This document shows, in pieces, positions 1-9,238 of a stretch of DNA of 64,000 nucleotides (position 1 is its first letter; the number at the start of each line of letters is the position of its first letter). This stretch comes from Schlesneria paludicola DSM 18645 (GTDB taxonomy: Bacteria; Planctomycetota; Planctomycetia; Planctomycetales; Planctomycetaceae), in contig CAMCMU010000004.1 of assembly GCA_945876035.1 (NCBI GenBank), positions 62,001-126,000 on the forward strand, in the 5' to 3' direction. Below the pieces are notes generated by a model. That model had not been told where the DNA came from. It ran no database searches and saw nothing but the letters and a program-made list of their open reading frames with translations. The position numbers and the translations under genes are program-made.

Positions 1-1884
1 GGGATCAGGAGACTCGCGCCGCAGGGGGGCCATGTGTTTGCGAAAGGCCGTATCTACCATGCGGCAGACACGGTTTGAAGTCTCCAGCGACGAGCCGGGT
101 GGCAGGACGATGTTGACCTGTGCAGCACCTTCATCGAACGGCGGCAGGAAGTCGGTACCCAGGCTGAGAACGAGAACACCGCTGCCGATGATGGCCGCGA
201 ACACAGTTAGCAGGATCAGCTTGAGGCCGAGCGGATTCATGCTGAGATGAATCACGGGCGTGATCACGCGTTTTAAGGCTCGCAAAAGAAAACTGTCGGT
301 TCCGTGTGCCTCAGCACCGAGGATCGTGGATGTGCCACCGGACGTGGCCTTTTCCAACGCACGCTTCCCCTCTCGTTCGATCTGTCTGGCTAACAGTAAA
401 CTGCCGAGAACCGGCGTCACGGTCAGAGACACCAGCAGCGACGCTAGGATCGACACGATGTAGGCGACCCCCAGCGGCGCGAACAGGCGACCTTCGACTC
501 CCGACAAAGCAAACAGCGGTAGAAAGACGAGGATCACCAGCATGGTTCCGAAGACGATGCAGCCGCGCACCTCAATGCTGGCGTGATAGATTACATCCAG
601 CGACGGTTTGGGTTGAGCCAGCCGGGCGTTTTGGTGCAGGCGGCGGAAGACGTTCTCAATATCAACAATGGCATCATCGACCAGCTCGCCCATGGCCACG
701 GCGAGTCCGCCCAGCGTCATGACGTTGATCGACTGACCGAAGACGTGAAATACCAGCCCCGTGATGACGATCGACAAGGGAATGGCCGTGAGTGTGATGA
801 ACGTTGTACGAACATTCAGCAGAAACAGAAGCAGGACGATGAGGACCAACACGGCCCCGTCGCGCAAGGCTTCCACAACGTTGTGGATGCCAAGGTCGAT
901 GAACTTCCGCTGCTGGAAAATCGACGAGTCGATCTCGATGTCGTCGGGGAGTGTCGACTGGAGCTCTCGTAAAGCCTGCTCGATCTGGTCAGTCAGCGCA
1001 AGCGTGTCGGCGGTTGGCTGCTTGGCGATAGTCAGCACGACGGCGGCATGCCCATTGACGGATGCGTCACCTCGTTTGCCTTGTGGTCCCTCGACGACAC
1101 GCGCGACGTCGCGCAGCAGCACGGAACGTTCACCGTGTGGTTTGACGACGGTTTGCTCCAGATCCGCGATGGACTGCACCCGACCGATGCCACGCACCAA
1201 GTATTCCAGCGAACCTCGATCGAGAAAGCCGCCCGTCACGTTTTGGTTGCTCTCGATCAACGCTTGTTCGACCTGCTCGAGAGTCACCTCGAACGCCTGT
1301 AATTGCGTGGCATCGACCTTGACCTGATACTGCTTGCGTCCCCCGCCCATTGTGATCACCTGTGCCACGCCGGGAATGGTCAGCAGACGCGGCCGCACGG
1401 ACCAATCGGCCAACGTGCGAACGTCCATGGGAGGCGTGGAACCGTTTCTACTGTACATCCCGACCATGACAATCTGACCGATGATCGAGGAGATCGGAGC
1501 CAGTTCGGGCTTGACTGTTTCCGGCAGACGGTCGCGCACGAGGGCGATGCGTTCGTTGACGATCTGCCGTGCGATGTAGATGTCAGTGCGCCAGCCAAAT
1601 TCAACATAAATCACCGACAACCCAATGCCCGATGAGCTGCGTACCGCTTCCACCCCGGTGGCCCCGTTGAAGGCGACCTCCAGCGGCAGTGTAACCAGCG
1701 TTTCGACTTCCTCCGGAGATAGGCCGGGACACTCCGTCATCACGGACACGCGTGGGCGAGTCAACGGTGGAAAGATGTCGATCGGCAGCGTGGCCATGGT
1801 CATCGAACCCGCCACCAGCGTGATGAGTGCTAGGCAGACGATGAGCATCCGATTGCGTAGAGAAAAATGAAGGAGAGCGTTCAT
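1..1884 (-). CDS. CzcA/CusA-family heavy-metal efflux RND transporter (partial, C-terminus off the left edge)
   Basis: Inner-membrane RND pump of a tripartite metal exporter, driven by proton influx. The frame is open from an ATG at 1884 to the window edge, giving 628 residues of a family that usually has about 1,020-1,050. The N-terminus (MNALLHFSLRNRMLIV) is followed by a first membrane helix and the family signature TLPIDIFPPLTRPRV. Further in are the second helix cluster and the CzcA-type motif GGLAVAMGELVDDAIVDIEN. It is the third gene after a TolC-like and a CusB-like gene on the same strand, 99 bp behind the adaptor. Metal specificity (Cu/Ag versus Zn/Co/Ni) cannot be settled, because the missing C-terminal half carries part of the pathway. 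No strong Shine-Dalgarno precedes this ATG. The family assignment is firm. Confidence 0.93.
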   Translation of the reverse strand, partial: MNALLHFSLRNRMLIVCLALITLVAGSMTMATLPIDIFPPLTRPRVSVMTECPGLSPEEVETLVTLPLEVAFNGATGVEAVRSSSGIGLSVIYVEFGWRTDIYIARQIVNERIALVRDRLPETVKPELAPISSIIGQIVMVGMYSRNGSTPPMDVRTLADWSVRPRLLTIPGVAQVITMGGGRKQYQVKVDATQLQAFEVTLEQVEQALIESNQNVTGGFLDRGSLEYLVRGIGRVQSIADLEQTVVKPHGERSVLLRDVARVVEGPQGKRGDASVNGHAAVVLTIAKQPTADTLALTDQIEQALRELQSTLPDDIEIDSSIFQQRKFIDLGIHNVVEALRDGAVLVLIVLLLFLLNVRTTFITLTAIPLSIVITGLVFHVFGQSINVMTLGGLAVAMGELVDDAIVDIENVFRRLHQNARLAQPKPSLDVIYHASIEVRGCIVFGTMLVILVFLPLFALSGVEGRLFAPLGVAYIVSILASLLVSLTVTPVLGSLLLARQIEREGKRALEKATSGGTSTILGAEAHGTDSFLLRALKRVITPVIHLSMNPLGLKLILLTVFAAIIGSGVLVLSLGTDFLPPFDEGAAQVNIVLPPGSSLETSNRVCRMVDTAFRKHMAPLRRESPDP

Positions 1885-1983
1885 GGTGGTGTGTGTAGTT
1901 CTGGCGGTTAAAGAAGCATCCGGCCTCGGCCGGATGCTCGCAACGATGTGACCACCGTTCTCAGGAATTCGTCACTTTGCGTT

Positions 1984-3447
1984 TCAGTGATCGTGACCGT
2001 GACCGGCATGACCCCCTCCACCCGAGTGGTTTTTTTTCAGTTCGAGATTCAGTTGATAGGCATGGTTTTTAGCGACAACATCAAAGCCGGGCGTCAACGA
2101 GCCCTCATTTTTGAGGACAGCCATGTGCCTATCGAGGTGTTCAACGACCACGGCGACTCGTTCGAGTCGCCTGCCATTGGCACGGAATACGTAGGTGTCG
2201 GCCCCTTCGCGGACCACGGCGTCGGCGGGAAGGACGATGCGCTGCGGAAGTCGTTCGGTGGGCAACTGCAATCGCGCTGCTTGGCCAGGCTTGAACCGCC
2301 ACGTGCGGTAGGTTAGACCATTGGCACCCTGGTTGTCTCGGACGACTTCGTTCTTCAATGGGACGAAGAAACGCAGTGAACGCGAAGCTTCATTCACGAC
2401 ATTGTCCACGTACAGGATGCTCAGCCCGGAACGTTCGAGCGGTGTGGCTTCACCGGCCGGGAACTGAGCCGTCACCGGCCAACCTTCTGTCAAGACGCGT
2501 TGAATTGCCGCGACATCGGACTCAAAGGCCCGGCCCTCGATCATCAGTTGTTCATGTCGGGCCAGATGCATCAGTTCGTCGCCCGGTTGGACGAACTTGC
2601 CGAGATGGACGTTGATCTCTTCTACGGTAAATGTCGAACTATGAGGATGGACGACCGGAATGGCCTCGCCGTTTGCAGGATCTTTCGGCTCGATTGTCGA
2701 GGCGGTCCCATCCGGTTCCTGCGGCGCCGCGGCCGACGGCTGGGGGACGCGGATCGTTAGTTCTCGCAGCAGAGTCTTCGTAGTGACGATGCAATCAATT
2801 TGCACGGGAGACAGTCCTCGAACCAGTAACTCTTGCACTTGGACGAGTCGCTGCGCGTCGAACCGCTTGTGTTCATATTCCTTCTCGATCAGCCGATTTT
2901 GTGGGATCGCACCACTCTCTACCGCGGGTGTCAGTCGCTTGATTTCCTGCTCGATGAGCTCTCGCTCTTGCAGCGTCCGGAGCAGCGACGATTGAGCTGT
3001 CGCCAGCAGTTCACTCGTCAATTGGATGTCGAACAGCGGGTCGCCGACATGGACCGTCTGCCCCAAAAAGGCATGAATCTTGACGATGACTCCATGAACC
3101 GAAGCCGAGATTCCCTGCTCGCAATGCCCCGATTCTTCAATGACCTGAGCGGGAATCATCGCCATGCGCCAGTAATCGGTCAGCACGACGGCCGCCATTT
3201 CCAATCCAAGATTTTCTCGCGACTGATCGGATAACGTGACGCTGGGCCGAGTGTCATCGTTCATCGCGTTGTGCCCGCGATCCGCGTTGGCCTCAGGCGT
3301 CGGCGATTGAAGGACACCGCATGCGAAGTCGATCCAACCCTGCCAATGGCTTTGCGTCGCAGCGGCTGTCACGCCGCAAGCCGTCAAAAAAGCAGCTCCG
3401 AGGACGATGCACTTCAGTCTGGTTGTCATTGACGAAATTCCCGCCAT
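1984..3447 (-). CDS. CusB/CzcB-type periplasmic adaptor (membrane fusion protein) with His-rich tail
   Basis: Periplasmic adaptor linking the RND pump to the outer-membrane channel. I start at the second ATG (3447) because GGAGG lies 5 bases upstream and the protein then begins with a signal-like segment (MAGISSMTTRLKCIVLGAAF). The result is 487 residues. Visible parts are a lipoyl/barrel-sandwich half (residues about 115-145, SASVHGVIVKIHAFLGQTVHVGDPL), a helical hairpin, a second half-lipoyl segment (VEEINVHLGKFVQPGDELM), and beta-barrel and membrane-proximal domains. The extreme C-terminus is Gly/His-rich (SGGGGHAGHGHDH), which suggests a metal-binding tail. It sits between the TolC-like and pump genes, and an operon is inferred from order and strand. 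Confidence 0.9.
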   Translation of the reverse strand: MAGISSMTTRLKCIVLGAAFLTACGVTAAATQSHWQGWIDFACGVLQSPTPEANADRGHNAMNDDTRPSVTLSDQSRENLGLEMAAVVLTDYWRMAMIPAQVIEESGHCEQGISASVHGVIVKIHAFLGQTVHVGDPLFDIQLTSELLATAQSSLLRTLQERELIEQEIKRLTPAVESGAIPQNRLIEKEYEHKRFDAQRLVQVQELLVRGLSPVQIDCIVTTKTLLRELTIRVPQPSAAAPQEPDGTASTIEPKDPANGEAIPVVHPHSSTFTVEEINVHLGKFVQPGDELMHLARHEQLMIEGRAFESDVAAIQRVLTEGWPVTAQFPAGEATPLERSGLSILYVDNVVNEASRSLRFFVPLKNEVVRDNQGANGLTYRTWRFKPGQAARLQLPTERLPQRIVLPADAVVREGADTYVFRANGRRLERVAVVVEHLDRHMAVLKNEGSLTPGFDVVAKNHAYQLNLELKKNHSGGGGHAGHGHDH

Positions 3448-3655
3448 AAACGCCTCCGACCGGAACGGGTGTTGCACAACAGAACAGAAAACTCTCTGGT
3501 TCGCAAGATCCGGAAAGATTTTCGCTGCCGAGCGCGCTGACTTCAGCGGTATCCCGAAGAGCGTTCGTTGGTTTGGTCGATGTTGGGCATCGTATCCGAT
3601 CTTTCGCGAGGCACGGTTTGTTGTCGATCGAGCAACGCAATCGCCGTCGGAACGT

Positions 3656-4930
3656 TCAGGGAAACGCTTCGATCTGCGTCAGTCCGGCCAGTTCGGTGGC
3701 GGCCACCCAGCGCGTTTCCAACGCATCGATGTACCCCAGCTTGGAATCAACAAGGGCACGTTGAGTCTGCAACAATCGGAGAAAATCCAATTCCCCCAGC
3801 GTGAAGCCATCTTGGATAATATCCACGGCCTTTTGGGCTTTGGGGACAATGCGGTCGGAGTACCGACGAACTTGTTGGTCTGCAACACGAAATCGCCCCG
3901 ATGCGTCGGCCATATGCTTCGCGATTTGGTTCTGGACCTGCTCCACCGTGGCCTGAGCCTTGAAGACTTGCGCATTTGCCGAGGCAATGTTCCCCTCGTT
4001 CTTGTTCCAGAAGGGCAACGGAACAAACACATTGAGCAGTCCCATATTTTGAATTGGAGAGACTTGGTATTGATACCCCCCATAGATTGTCACGTTCGGA
4101 AACGGCTCAACAATGGCCCGTTGTAGGAGGTAGCGATTGCGTTCGACATCCTGTTCGGCAGACTGCACTTCGGCATTGTAGGGGACATATCCATCAATCA
4201 GCACCTGCGACTCAAATCGCTTCAAAGATTCGGTGAGGTCGCCGTGAATCCGGACGAGTTGGAAATCCCGTCGGCCCATGGTCGCGACCAACTGTTGTTG
4301 AGATGCTTGCCATTTTGTCTCCGTATTTTCGAGAGTCACTTCGGCTTTCTCAAATTCAATCTCGAGCAGAAGAGTGTCACTGAGAGTTCCTGCGCCTGCC
4401 TGCTGCGCACGCTTCGCCGCCAGACGTGATTTTTTGGCAATTTCCACCAGTCGATTCGAAATTTCCATGCGTCGTTGAGCGGCAAGGCTGACAAAGTAGC
4501 CCTGCCTGACAGCGGTGAGTAATTCAAAACGCGCTTGCACATACCGAAATTCCGCTTGAGCAACTTCCCGGCAGACGGCGGCTTGGCTGAGTTGCAGCTT
4601 TCCTCGGGTCACGATTTCTTGGCTCAGGGCAGCAAAATATTGACTTTGTGGTCCTGCGATTTGCGTTGCACCGCCAGAGGCAACGGGATTGGGATAAAGC
4701 CCGGCTTGTCGAGCCTTACCTCGGGTCGACTCGATCTCAATCGCGAACTGTCGGAGTGTCGGACTGCTCGCCTCAGCCACTGATAACAATTCCACGAGAG
4801 TCGTACCCACAGCAGACTTGACATCGGACGGAACGACAGGCGTCGGGGAATCTTCCGCAGACGCATGCGGTGTGAAGCACAGTCCAACCCCCGTCAGCAG
4901 ACCGAGCAATAGTTGTCGAGGTGTCGTCAT
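3656..4930 (-). CDS. TolC-family outer-membrane efflux protein (CusC/CzcC-like)
   Basis: Outer-membrane channel of the tripartite metal exporter and first gene of the efflux operon. The longest frame begins at 5068. The ATG at 4930 is preferred because it opens a clean signal peptide (MTTPRQLLLGLLTGVGLCFTPHASA) and has AGGA 9 bases upstream. That gives 424 residues, normal for the family. Two repeated alpha-helical hairpin regions typical of OEP domains are visible, with heptad-like stretches such as RKLQLSQAAVCREVAQAEF and the mid-protein segment PLPFWNKNEGNIASANAQV. There are 208 bp between its stop and the chosen adaptor start, so an internal promoter for the adaptor and pump is possible. 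Confidence 0.88.
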   Translation of the reverse strand: MTTPRQLLLGLLTGVGLCFTPHASAEDSPTPVVPSDVKSAVGTTLVELLSVAEASSPTLRQFAIEIESTRGKARQAGLYPNPVASGGATQIAGPQSQYFAALSQEIVTRGKLQLSQAAVCREVAQAEFRYVQARFELLTAVRQGYFVSLAAQRRMEISNRLVEIAKKSRLAAKRAQQAGAGTLSDTLLLEIEFEKAEVTLENTETKWQASQQQLVATMGRRDFQLVRIHGDLTESLKRFESQVLIDGYVPYNAEVQSAEQDVERNRYLLQRAIVEPFPNVTIYGGYQYQVSPIQNMGLLNVFVPLPFWNKNEGNIASANAQVFKAQATVEQVQNQIAKHMADASGRFRVADQQVRRYSDRIVPKAQKAVDIIQDGFTLGELDFLRLLQTQRALVDSKLGYIDALETRWVAATELAGLTQIEAFP

Positions 4931-5249
4931 GCCCGAGCGTCCTTGTTGGGCGTGTGGCCGAATGCGCGGTGACGGCCAGTCCGGTGGTAAAATAATGTCA
5001 GCACCGATGAATTTTAAAGTCCTCCGGCGGGAGTGGTGAGGCACAGCCGCTCCCCCAGCCGCCATCATCTATTCGGTTTCTTCGGCCAAATCGATGCCGT
5101 GCGGATAACCGGAAGGTGGTCGCCCTTATCTGCGGCAGAATCGCCACATCTTATGTAGACGACCCATTCCATGGCCGGAAAATCTCCGAAACTCAGCGGC
5201 TGAAAACGTTTGGGTCGCGGGGAATCGGATCCTCAGAAACGGTTGAGGA

Positions 5250-6350
5250 CTACCAGCGCATGAGACACGTGCCCCATGTGAGGCCTCCGCCAAATCCACT
5301 CAGGAGAAGTGTGTCACCGCGTTGGAGGCGATTGGACTTCAGGGCTTCATCGAGGGCAATCGGAATTGATCCCGCCGAAGTGTTGCCATAGTCTCGCAAA
5401 TTGTTGAACAATTTATCGGGCGGAATCGCCAGCTGCTCGGCTACGTTATTGATGATCCGAATGTTTGCCTGGTGCAGGACATAAAGATCAACATCGCGAG
5501 CGGAAATACCGGATTTTTGCAGGACCAGTTCCACACTGTCAGTCACTGCTCGAACGGCCCACTTAAACACGCTTCGTCCGTCCATCTGCAGGTAGTGCCG
5601 ACCGGCATCTAAGTCGGCGTGAGTGATCGGGCTCTTGGATCCCCCTGCGGGCCGATCGAGCATGGCGCCACCACCACCATCGGAACCGAGTTGGTAGCAC
5701 ATCAGCCCCTGATGCGCGTCGCCATTCGCTAGCAATACGGCTCCGGCCCCGTCACCGAAGAGGGGTGCGATCTTCATGTCCAGAGGATTCACAATCCGAC
5801 TGTTGCAGTCACCGCCAATCACCAAGGCGAGGCGGCTGTTTCCGGTCGCCACGAACTGCGCTGCGGTCGCCATGGCGTAGACAAAACCGGAACAGGCGGC
5901 GTGGACATCCATTGCCGGTGCATCGATGCCCAAGGCCTGTTGCACCAGATTTGCCGTTGTCGGACATTGATAGTCCGGTGTGAACGTTCCGACGACAACA
6001 AGATCAATGTCGCGCGCATCAACCCCCGCATTAGACATCGCTCGCCGTGCGGCTTCGATGCATAAATCGCTGGTCGCCTGATCCGGCGACGCATGACGTC
6101 GAGACATGATGCCTGTTCGCTGCTCGACCCAAGCCGGATCGAATCCATAACGCTCTTGGAGATCGAGATTCGTGACGACGTTGTCGGGAACATAGGATCC
6201 CGCAGCCAGTACCTGAACACCCAAGAGCGAACGCGTGCGACGACTCCAACCGCCGGAAGGTTCCAGCACGGTTTCATCCTTTCGCTTGCGGTCGGACGTT
6301 CCGTTCCATTTTGATGTCACGGCGGCGGGAACCTCAATGCCAGAAGACAC
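5250..6350 (-). CDS. fabH: 3-oxoacyl-[acyl-carrier-protein] synthase III
   Basis: Condenses acetyl-CoA with malonyl-ACP to start fatty-acid synthesis in the cytoplasm. All three catalytic residues are visible: Cys153 in HAACSGFVYAM, His293 in VLHQANIRI and Asn323 in YGNTSAGSIP. The protein is 366 residues against about 320 usually. The excess is an N-terminal stretch of about 43 residues rich in charged and Ser residues before the conserved GVQVLAAGSYVPDN start, so the true start may lie downstream, possibly at a TTG near residue 42. The gene stands alone; no plsX, acpP or fabD is adjacent. An 18-bp direct duplication with a hairpin lies just upstream of the chosen start. Assignment as a KASIII enzyme is strong; the physiological primer is not known from sequence. 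Confidence 0.93.
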   Translation of the reverse strand: MSSGIEVPAAVTSKWNGTSDRKRKDETVLEPSGGWSRRTRSLLGVQVLAAGSYVPDNVVTNLDLQERYGFDPAWVEQRTGIMSRRHASPDQATSDLCIEAARRAMSNAGVDARDIDLVVVGTFTPDYQCPTTANLVQQALGIDAPAMDVHAACSGFVYAMATAAQFVATGNSRLALVIGGDCNSRIVNPLDMKIAPLFGDGAGAVLLANGDAHQGLMCYQLGSDGGGGAMLDRPAGGSKSPITHADLDAGRHYLQMDGRSVFKWAVRAVTDSVELVLQKSGISARDVDLYVLHQANIRIINNVAEQLAIPPDKLFNNLRDYGNTSAGSIPIALDEALKSNRLQRGDTLLLSGFGGGLTWGTCLMRW

Positions 6351-6361
6351 AAGTTCAATGT

Positions 6362-6411
6362 CAGTGAATGAGAACAGTCCAGTGAATGAGAACAGTTCAG
6401 TCTCTCATTCA
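6362..6411. repeat. 18-bp tandem duplication plus hairpin upstream of fabH
   Basis: Two adjacent copies of an 18-base unit (CAGTGAATGAGAACAGT plus one variable base) occupy 6362-6379 and 6380-6397. Either copy contains TGAATGAGA, which can pair with TCTCATTCA at 6403-6411; the nearer arm (6383-6391) leaves an 11-base loop. The element begins 12 bases upstream of the fabH ATG, so it is in its leader or promoter. A regulatory role is inferred only from position. Confidence 0.55.
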
Positions 6412-6709
6412 GAAGGCCCTCCTCGACCAAATGCGAGCTGAATGCGATTCGTAACGCACGGTCTGCAGTACATACACTAAACAAATGGTTAGGGAATTCA
6501 AGAGCCTGTAGGCAGCCAATTCTTCAGTCTAAGCTAAAAAAATTATATCTGCTGTCGGTTTCGTACACTAGCGCAATCTTGATATCGCGGTCTTTGGTAA
6601 AACGGGATGCTTGATAGTATCTTTCCGATTGTGTCGGCTGGGCTGTTGTTGCCGGGAGTCTGTGTTGTCACGGGCCGCTCACGGTTGTGACAGGCTGCTC
6701 ACGGGGCGA

Positions 6710-7183
6710 ATGAGTGACGTTCGAGAGGGAGTCATCGTGCCGGTACATCGCATTCGATTGAATGGCCCTTGGGAGTATTTTTGGGAAGACCCGACGGAAT
6801 GTTGGAAAGACGCTGCTGAAACGGACGGTCCGCATCGAAGGAGCGGAACAACGTGGATGCCTCGCGATTGGAAAAGCCTTTTCGGGTGCCGAATTGGAAC
6901 CGCGATCTTTCGACGTCCATTTCATTGTCCCACGAATTTGGGTCTGGATGAACAGGTCTGGCTCGTCTGCACAGGAGTCGGAGGACGTGGGGCAATTCAC
7001 TTAAACGACAGGCCACTCACCACGTTCTCCAGTTGTGGCGATTTGGTGGAGTCCGAACTGACCCCCCACCTCCGAAACTTCAACGTCGTTTCGATTCAAT
7101 TGACCGTCAATGCAGAGATTCCGCTCGGCGAACTCAAGAGGGGTTTATTTCAACCGATTGTGCTCGAGATTCGCAGCGACTGA
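6710..7183 (+). CDS. Hypothetical protein resembling a glycoside hydrolase family 2 sugar-binding domain
   Basis: A 157-residue protein. The segment HRIRLNGPWEYFWED, then FRRPFHCPTNLGLDEQVWLVC, GGRGAIHLNDRPL and a closing beta-rich stretch (FNVVSIQLTVNAEIP) follow the jelly-roll layout of GH2-type galactose-binding domains: the gly-pro-trp opener, the F-R-R-x-F strand, then a name-like loop before the H-L-N turn. No catalytic domain follows, so it is a stand-alone fold. The start is placed at the ATG at 6710 (GGGGCGA upstream); the frame is open further upstream, but the extra residues are Cys-rich and unlike a protein N-terminus. The fold is inferred by eye; the function is unknown. Confidence 0.6.
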   Translation: MSDVREGVIVPVHRIRLNGPWEYFWEDPTECWKDAAETDGPHRRSGTTWMPRDWKSLFGCRIGTAIFRRPFHCPTNLGLDEQVWLVCTGVGGRGAIHLNDRPLTTFSSCGDLVESELTPHLRNFNVVSIQLTVNAEIPLGELKRGLFQPIVLEIRSD

Positions 7184-8070
7184 AAACCGCGTCGCTCGGA
7201 CTCCACTCCGAAAGCCGCGGCGCGAGAGGTGACGTTTTTCAAAAATACGAACACCCACGGCAGAAAATCTCAGAGAGCAGTCGTGACCTTCTCGGTGACT
7301 CTCGAAAGGGTTTCTGTCAGTCTGCAGTCTGGCGGGATGCCGCGAGTGGTCATCCGCTCATCTCTGGCAATCGGGGGAGTCGGAGCATCGATCCCGGATA
7401 CTCTGCCACTAATGTCACGTGCCGTGGGGGGATCAAAGCCCGTGTCTGTAGTGGATTTTCAAATCGGGAGGTCCGGTCGAGGAGTGATGTTTTCAGAGCA
7501 GAGGTTTCTCGCAGAAGAACAAGGGCAGAGACTTTTAGGATCCCTTCCCACATTTGGAAAGAGAGCCGTCTCAACGCTCCGTGTGTGCCTCAACAGCGAG
7601 GCCTTCTTTTGCTTCGAAGCAGAACGAGCGGATTTGGAAGGTTCTGTTTTTGGCCCAATTTCGAATCGACGCGGCGGAGCCTATCTTCGAAGGCTTTCTG
7701 TGGCGACTCCTCCGCCTCGCGTGCAACCGGGTCCACACCCCGGCAGTGCCATTGAAGGGCGTGCAGAGATTGGGATGGTCATCCATCAAAACGCACAAAG
7801 GTCACCGACCGTGTGACACGGGCCGTGGAAAAGTGTCGGACGTCGCCTGCGTTGAATCACGTTTCGCCGCCGCGCATACTGCGGCAATATTTCGGACTTG
7901 TCTGACGCAGGACGTTCAGTCCCGCTGAGCAGCAGGAGCTGCCCCGATTGGCCGGCCTTGTGACGGTGTGCGATGCTCAGGCCACCCCGTCAGGCCACTC
8001 AGCGACGCGAAGCGTTGAGGTCAGACTCTGGTGTGCTTTTGTGTTGCCAAACGTCTTGGAAGGCCGTGTT
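7184..8070. other. Gene-poor spacer, about 890 bp
   Basis: Several open frames overlap here on the plus strand (the longest is 7033-7755), but none has a recognisable domain, a good ribosome-binding site or coherent composition. I see no RNA gene. It may be intergenic DNA or a decayed gene between the sugar-binding-like gene and rfbD. Confidence 0.5.
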
Positions 8071-8925
8071 ATGCGTATCGCCATCATTGGAGCGTTCGGT
8101 CAGTTGGGGAGTGATCTTGTGCCGCGGCTTGGGAATCAGGCGATCCCGATCGGTCATGCGGACGTGGAAATCACGGATCCAGCGAGTATCGCAAACGCTC
8201 TCGATAACGCTCGGCCAACGCACGTCATCAACTGTGCCGCCTACAACCTCGTGGATCAGGCGGAGGAAGAACCACAGGCCTGTCATCGTGTGAATTCTCT
8301 CGGTCCACGAAACCTTGCCGAATGGTGCCATAATCACGGCGTAGTCCTGATGCAGATTAGCACGGACTACGTCTTCGGAGTGGATTCCACCCGTCGAACG
8401 CCGTTGGTGGAGACCGATTCCACCGGATCCGTCAGCGTCTATGGACAGTCAAAGTGCGCCGCAGAACTCGCCGTCAGATCCCTCTGCCAGCAGCATTTTA
8501 TCGTGCGAACATGTGGTCTCTACGGGCATCATGCGGCCCGCGGAAAAGGAAACTTTGTCGAGACGATGCTGCGACTCGGTCAGACGCGTCCCGAGTTGCG
8601 AATTGTCGATGATCAACGCTGTACACCGACTTCGACCGTCGATCTGGCACGGGCGCTCGTGGCTCTGATCAAGACGGACGCCTTTGGTGTTTACCACGCG
8701 ACCAATTCTGGAGATTGCAGTTGGTTCGAGTTTGCCCGGGAAATCTTTCACCGCAGGAAGATCTCGGTGAAAGTCGTTCCCGTAACGGCGGCCGAGTACG
8801 GCGCGAAGGCCATTAGACCAGATTACAGTGTCTTAGATTGCTCGAAGCTGAAAACCGTCCTTGGTTGGTCCATGCCGTCCTGGCAGGATGCCGTGTCGCA
8901 CTATCTTGGCGGTCGTTTGGAATGA
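8071..8925 (+). CDS. rfbD: dTDP-4-dehydrorhamnose reductase (RmlD-like NAD(P)-dependent sugar reductase)
   Basis: Reduces dTDP-4-keto-L-rhamnose to dTDP-L-rhamnose for cell-surface polysaccharide. The ATG at 8071 is chosen because GGAAGG lies upstream and it starts directly at the Rossmann motif MRIAIIGAFGQLGSDL. The length is 284 residues, normal for RmlD. The catalytic region shows the SDR tyrosine/lysine in SVYGQSKCAAE and the upstream STDYVFGVD motif. The HADVEITDPASI segment is typical of RmlD. The other rhamnose genes (rfbA, B, C) are not in the window, so the exact sugar nucleotide is inferred. Its last codons and stop lie inside a perfect palindrome (8915-8972). Confidence 0.88.
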   Translation: MRIAIIGAFGQLGSDLVPRLGNQAIPIGHADVEITDPASIANALDNARPTHVINCAAYNLVDQAEEEPQACHRVNSLGPRNLAEWCHNHGVVLMQISTDYVFGVDSTRRTPLVETDSTGSVSVYGQSKCAAELAVRSLCQQHFIVRTCGLYGHHAARGKGNFVETMLRLGQTRPELRIVDDQRCTPTSTVDLARALVALIKTDAFGVYHATNSGDCSWFEFAREIFHRRKISVKVVPVTAAEYGAKAIRPDYSVLDCSKLKTVLGWSMPSWQDAVSHYLGGRLE

Positions 8926-8972
8926 CTCTGCGGCGTTTCAGCAGGCTGAAACGCCGCAGAGTCATTCCAAAC
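8915..8972. repeat. Perfect palindrome, 28-bp arms with 2-bp centre, overlapping the rfbD stop
   Basis: The left arm (8915-8942) starts GTTTGGAATGACTCTGCGG and the right arm (8945-8972) is its exact reverse complement, with AG between them. The left arm includes the last codons and TGA of rfbD. It could form a very stable hairpin at the end of the transcript. There is no T-run after it, so it is not a canonical intrinsic terminator and may instead protect the 3' end or be a dispersed palindromic element. Confidence 0.8.
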
Positions 8973-9238
8973 AAGAGACAATTTCGCCACGATTGCGTAG
9001 GGTTCACGGGGAGGCTCAGGTGTCAGGGCATCGCACCGCTTTCTGAAAAACCGATTTTCGTGTGTGGTCCACAAAAGACCCGATGAGCACCCAATTTGAC
9101 CGTCGTCCCCAGAGTCGTCGATCTGGTATGCGGTGCCGACGAAATTGCTAACGGGCACTCGTTCCCCTCGCCGCAATTGACCGCCATCGTTACCATGCGT
9201 CAAGCAGAGTTTTTTCGATCACCCGTTAAGGATCACCG

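Noticed and set aside
7033-7928. Long plus-strand open frames after the sugar-binding-like gene
   Set aside because: They overlap each other in different frames, have no ribosome-binding site or recognisable domain, and have biased Arg/Ser composition typical of chance frames in GC-rich DNA.
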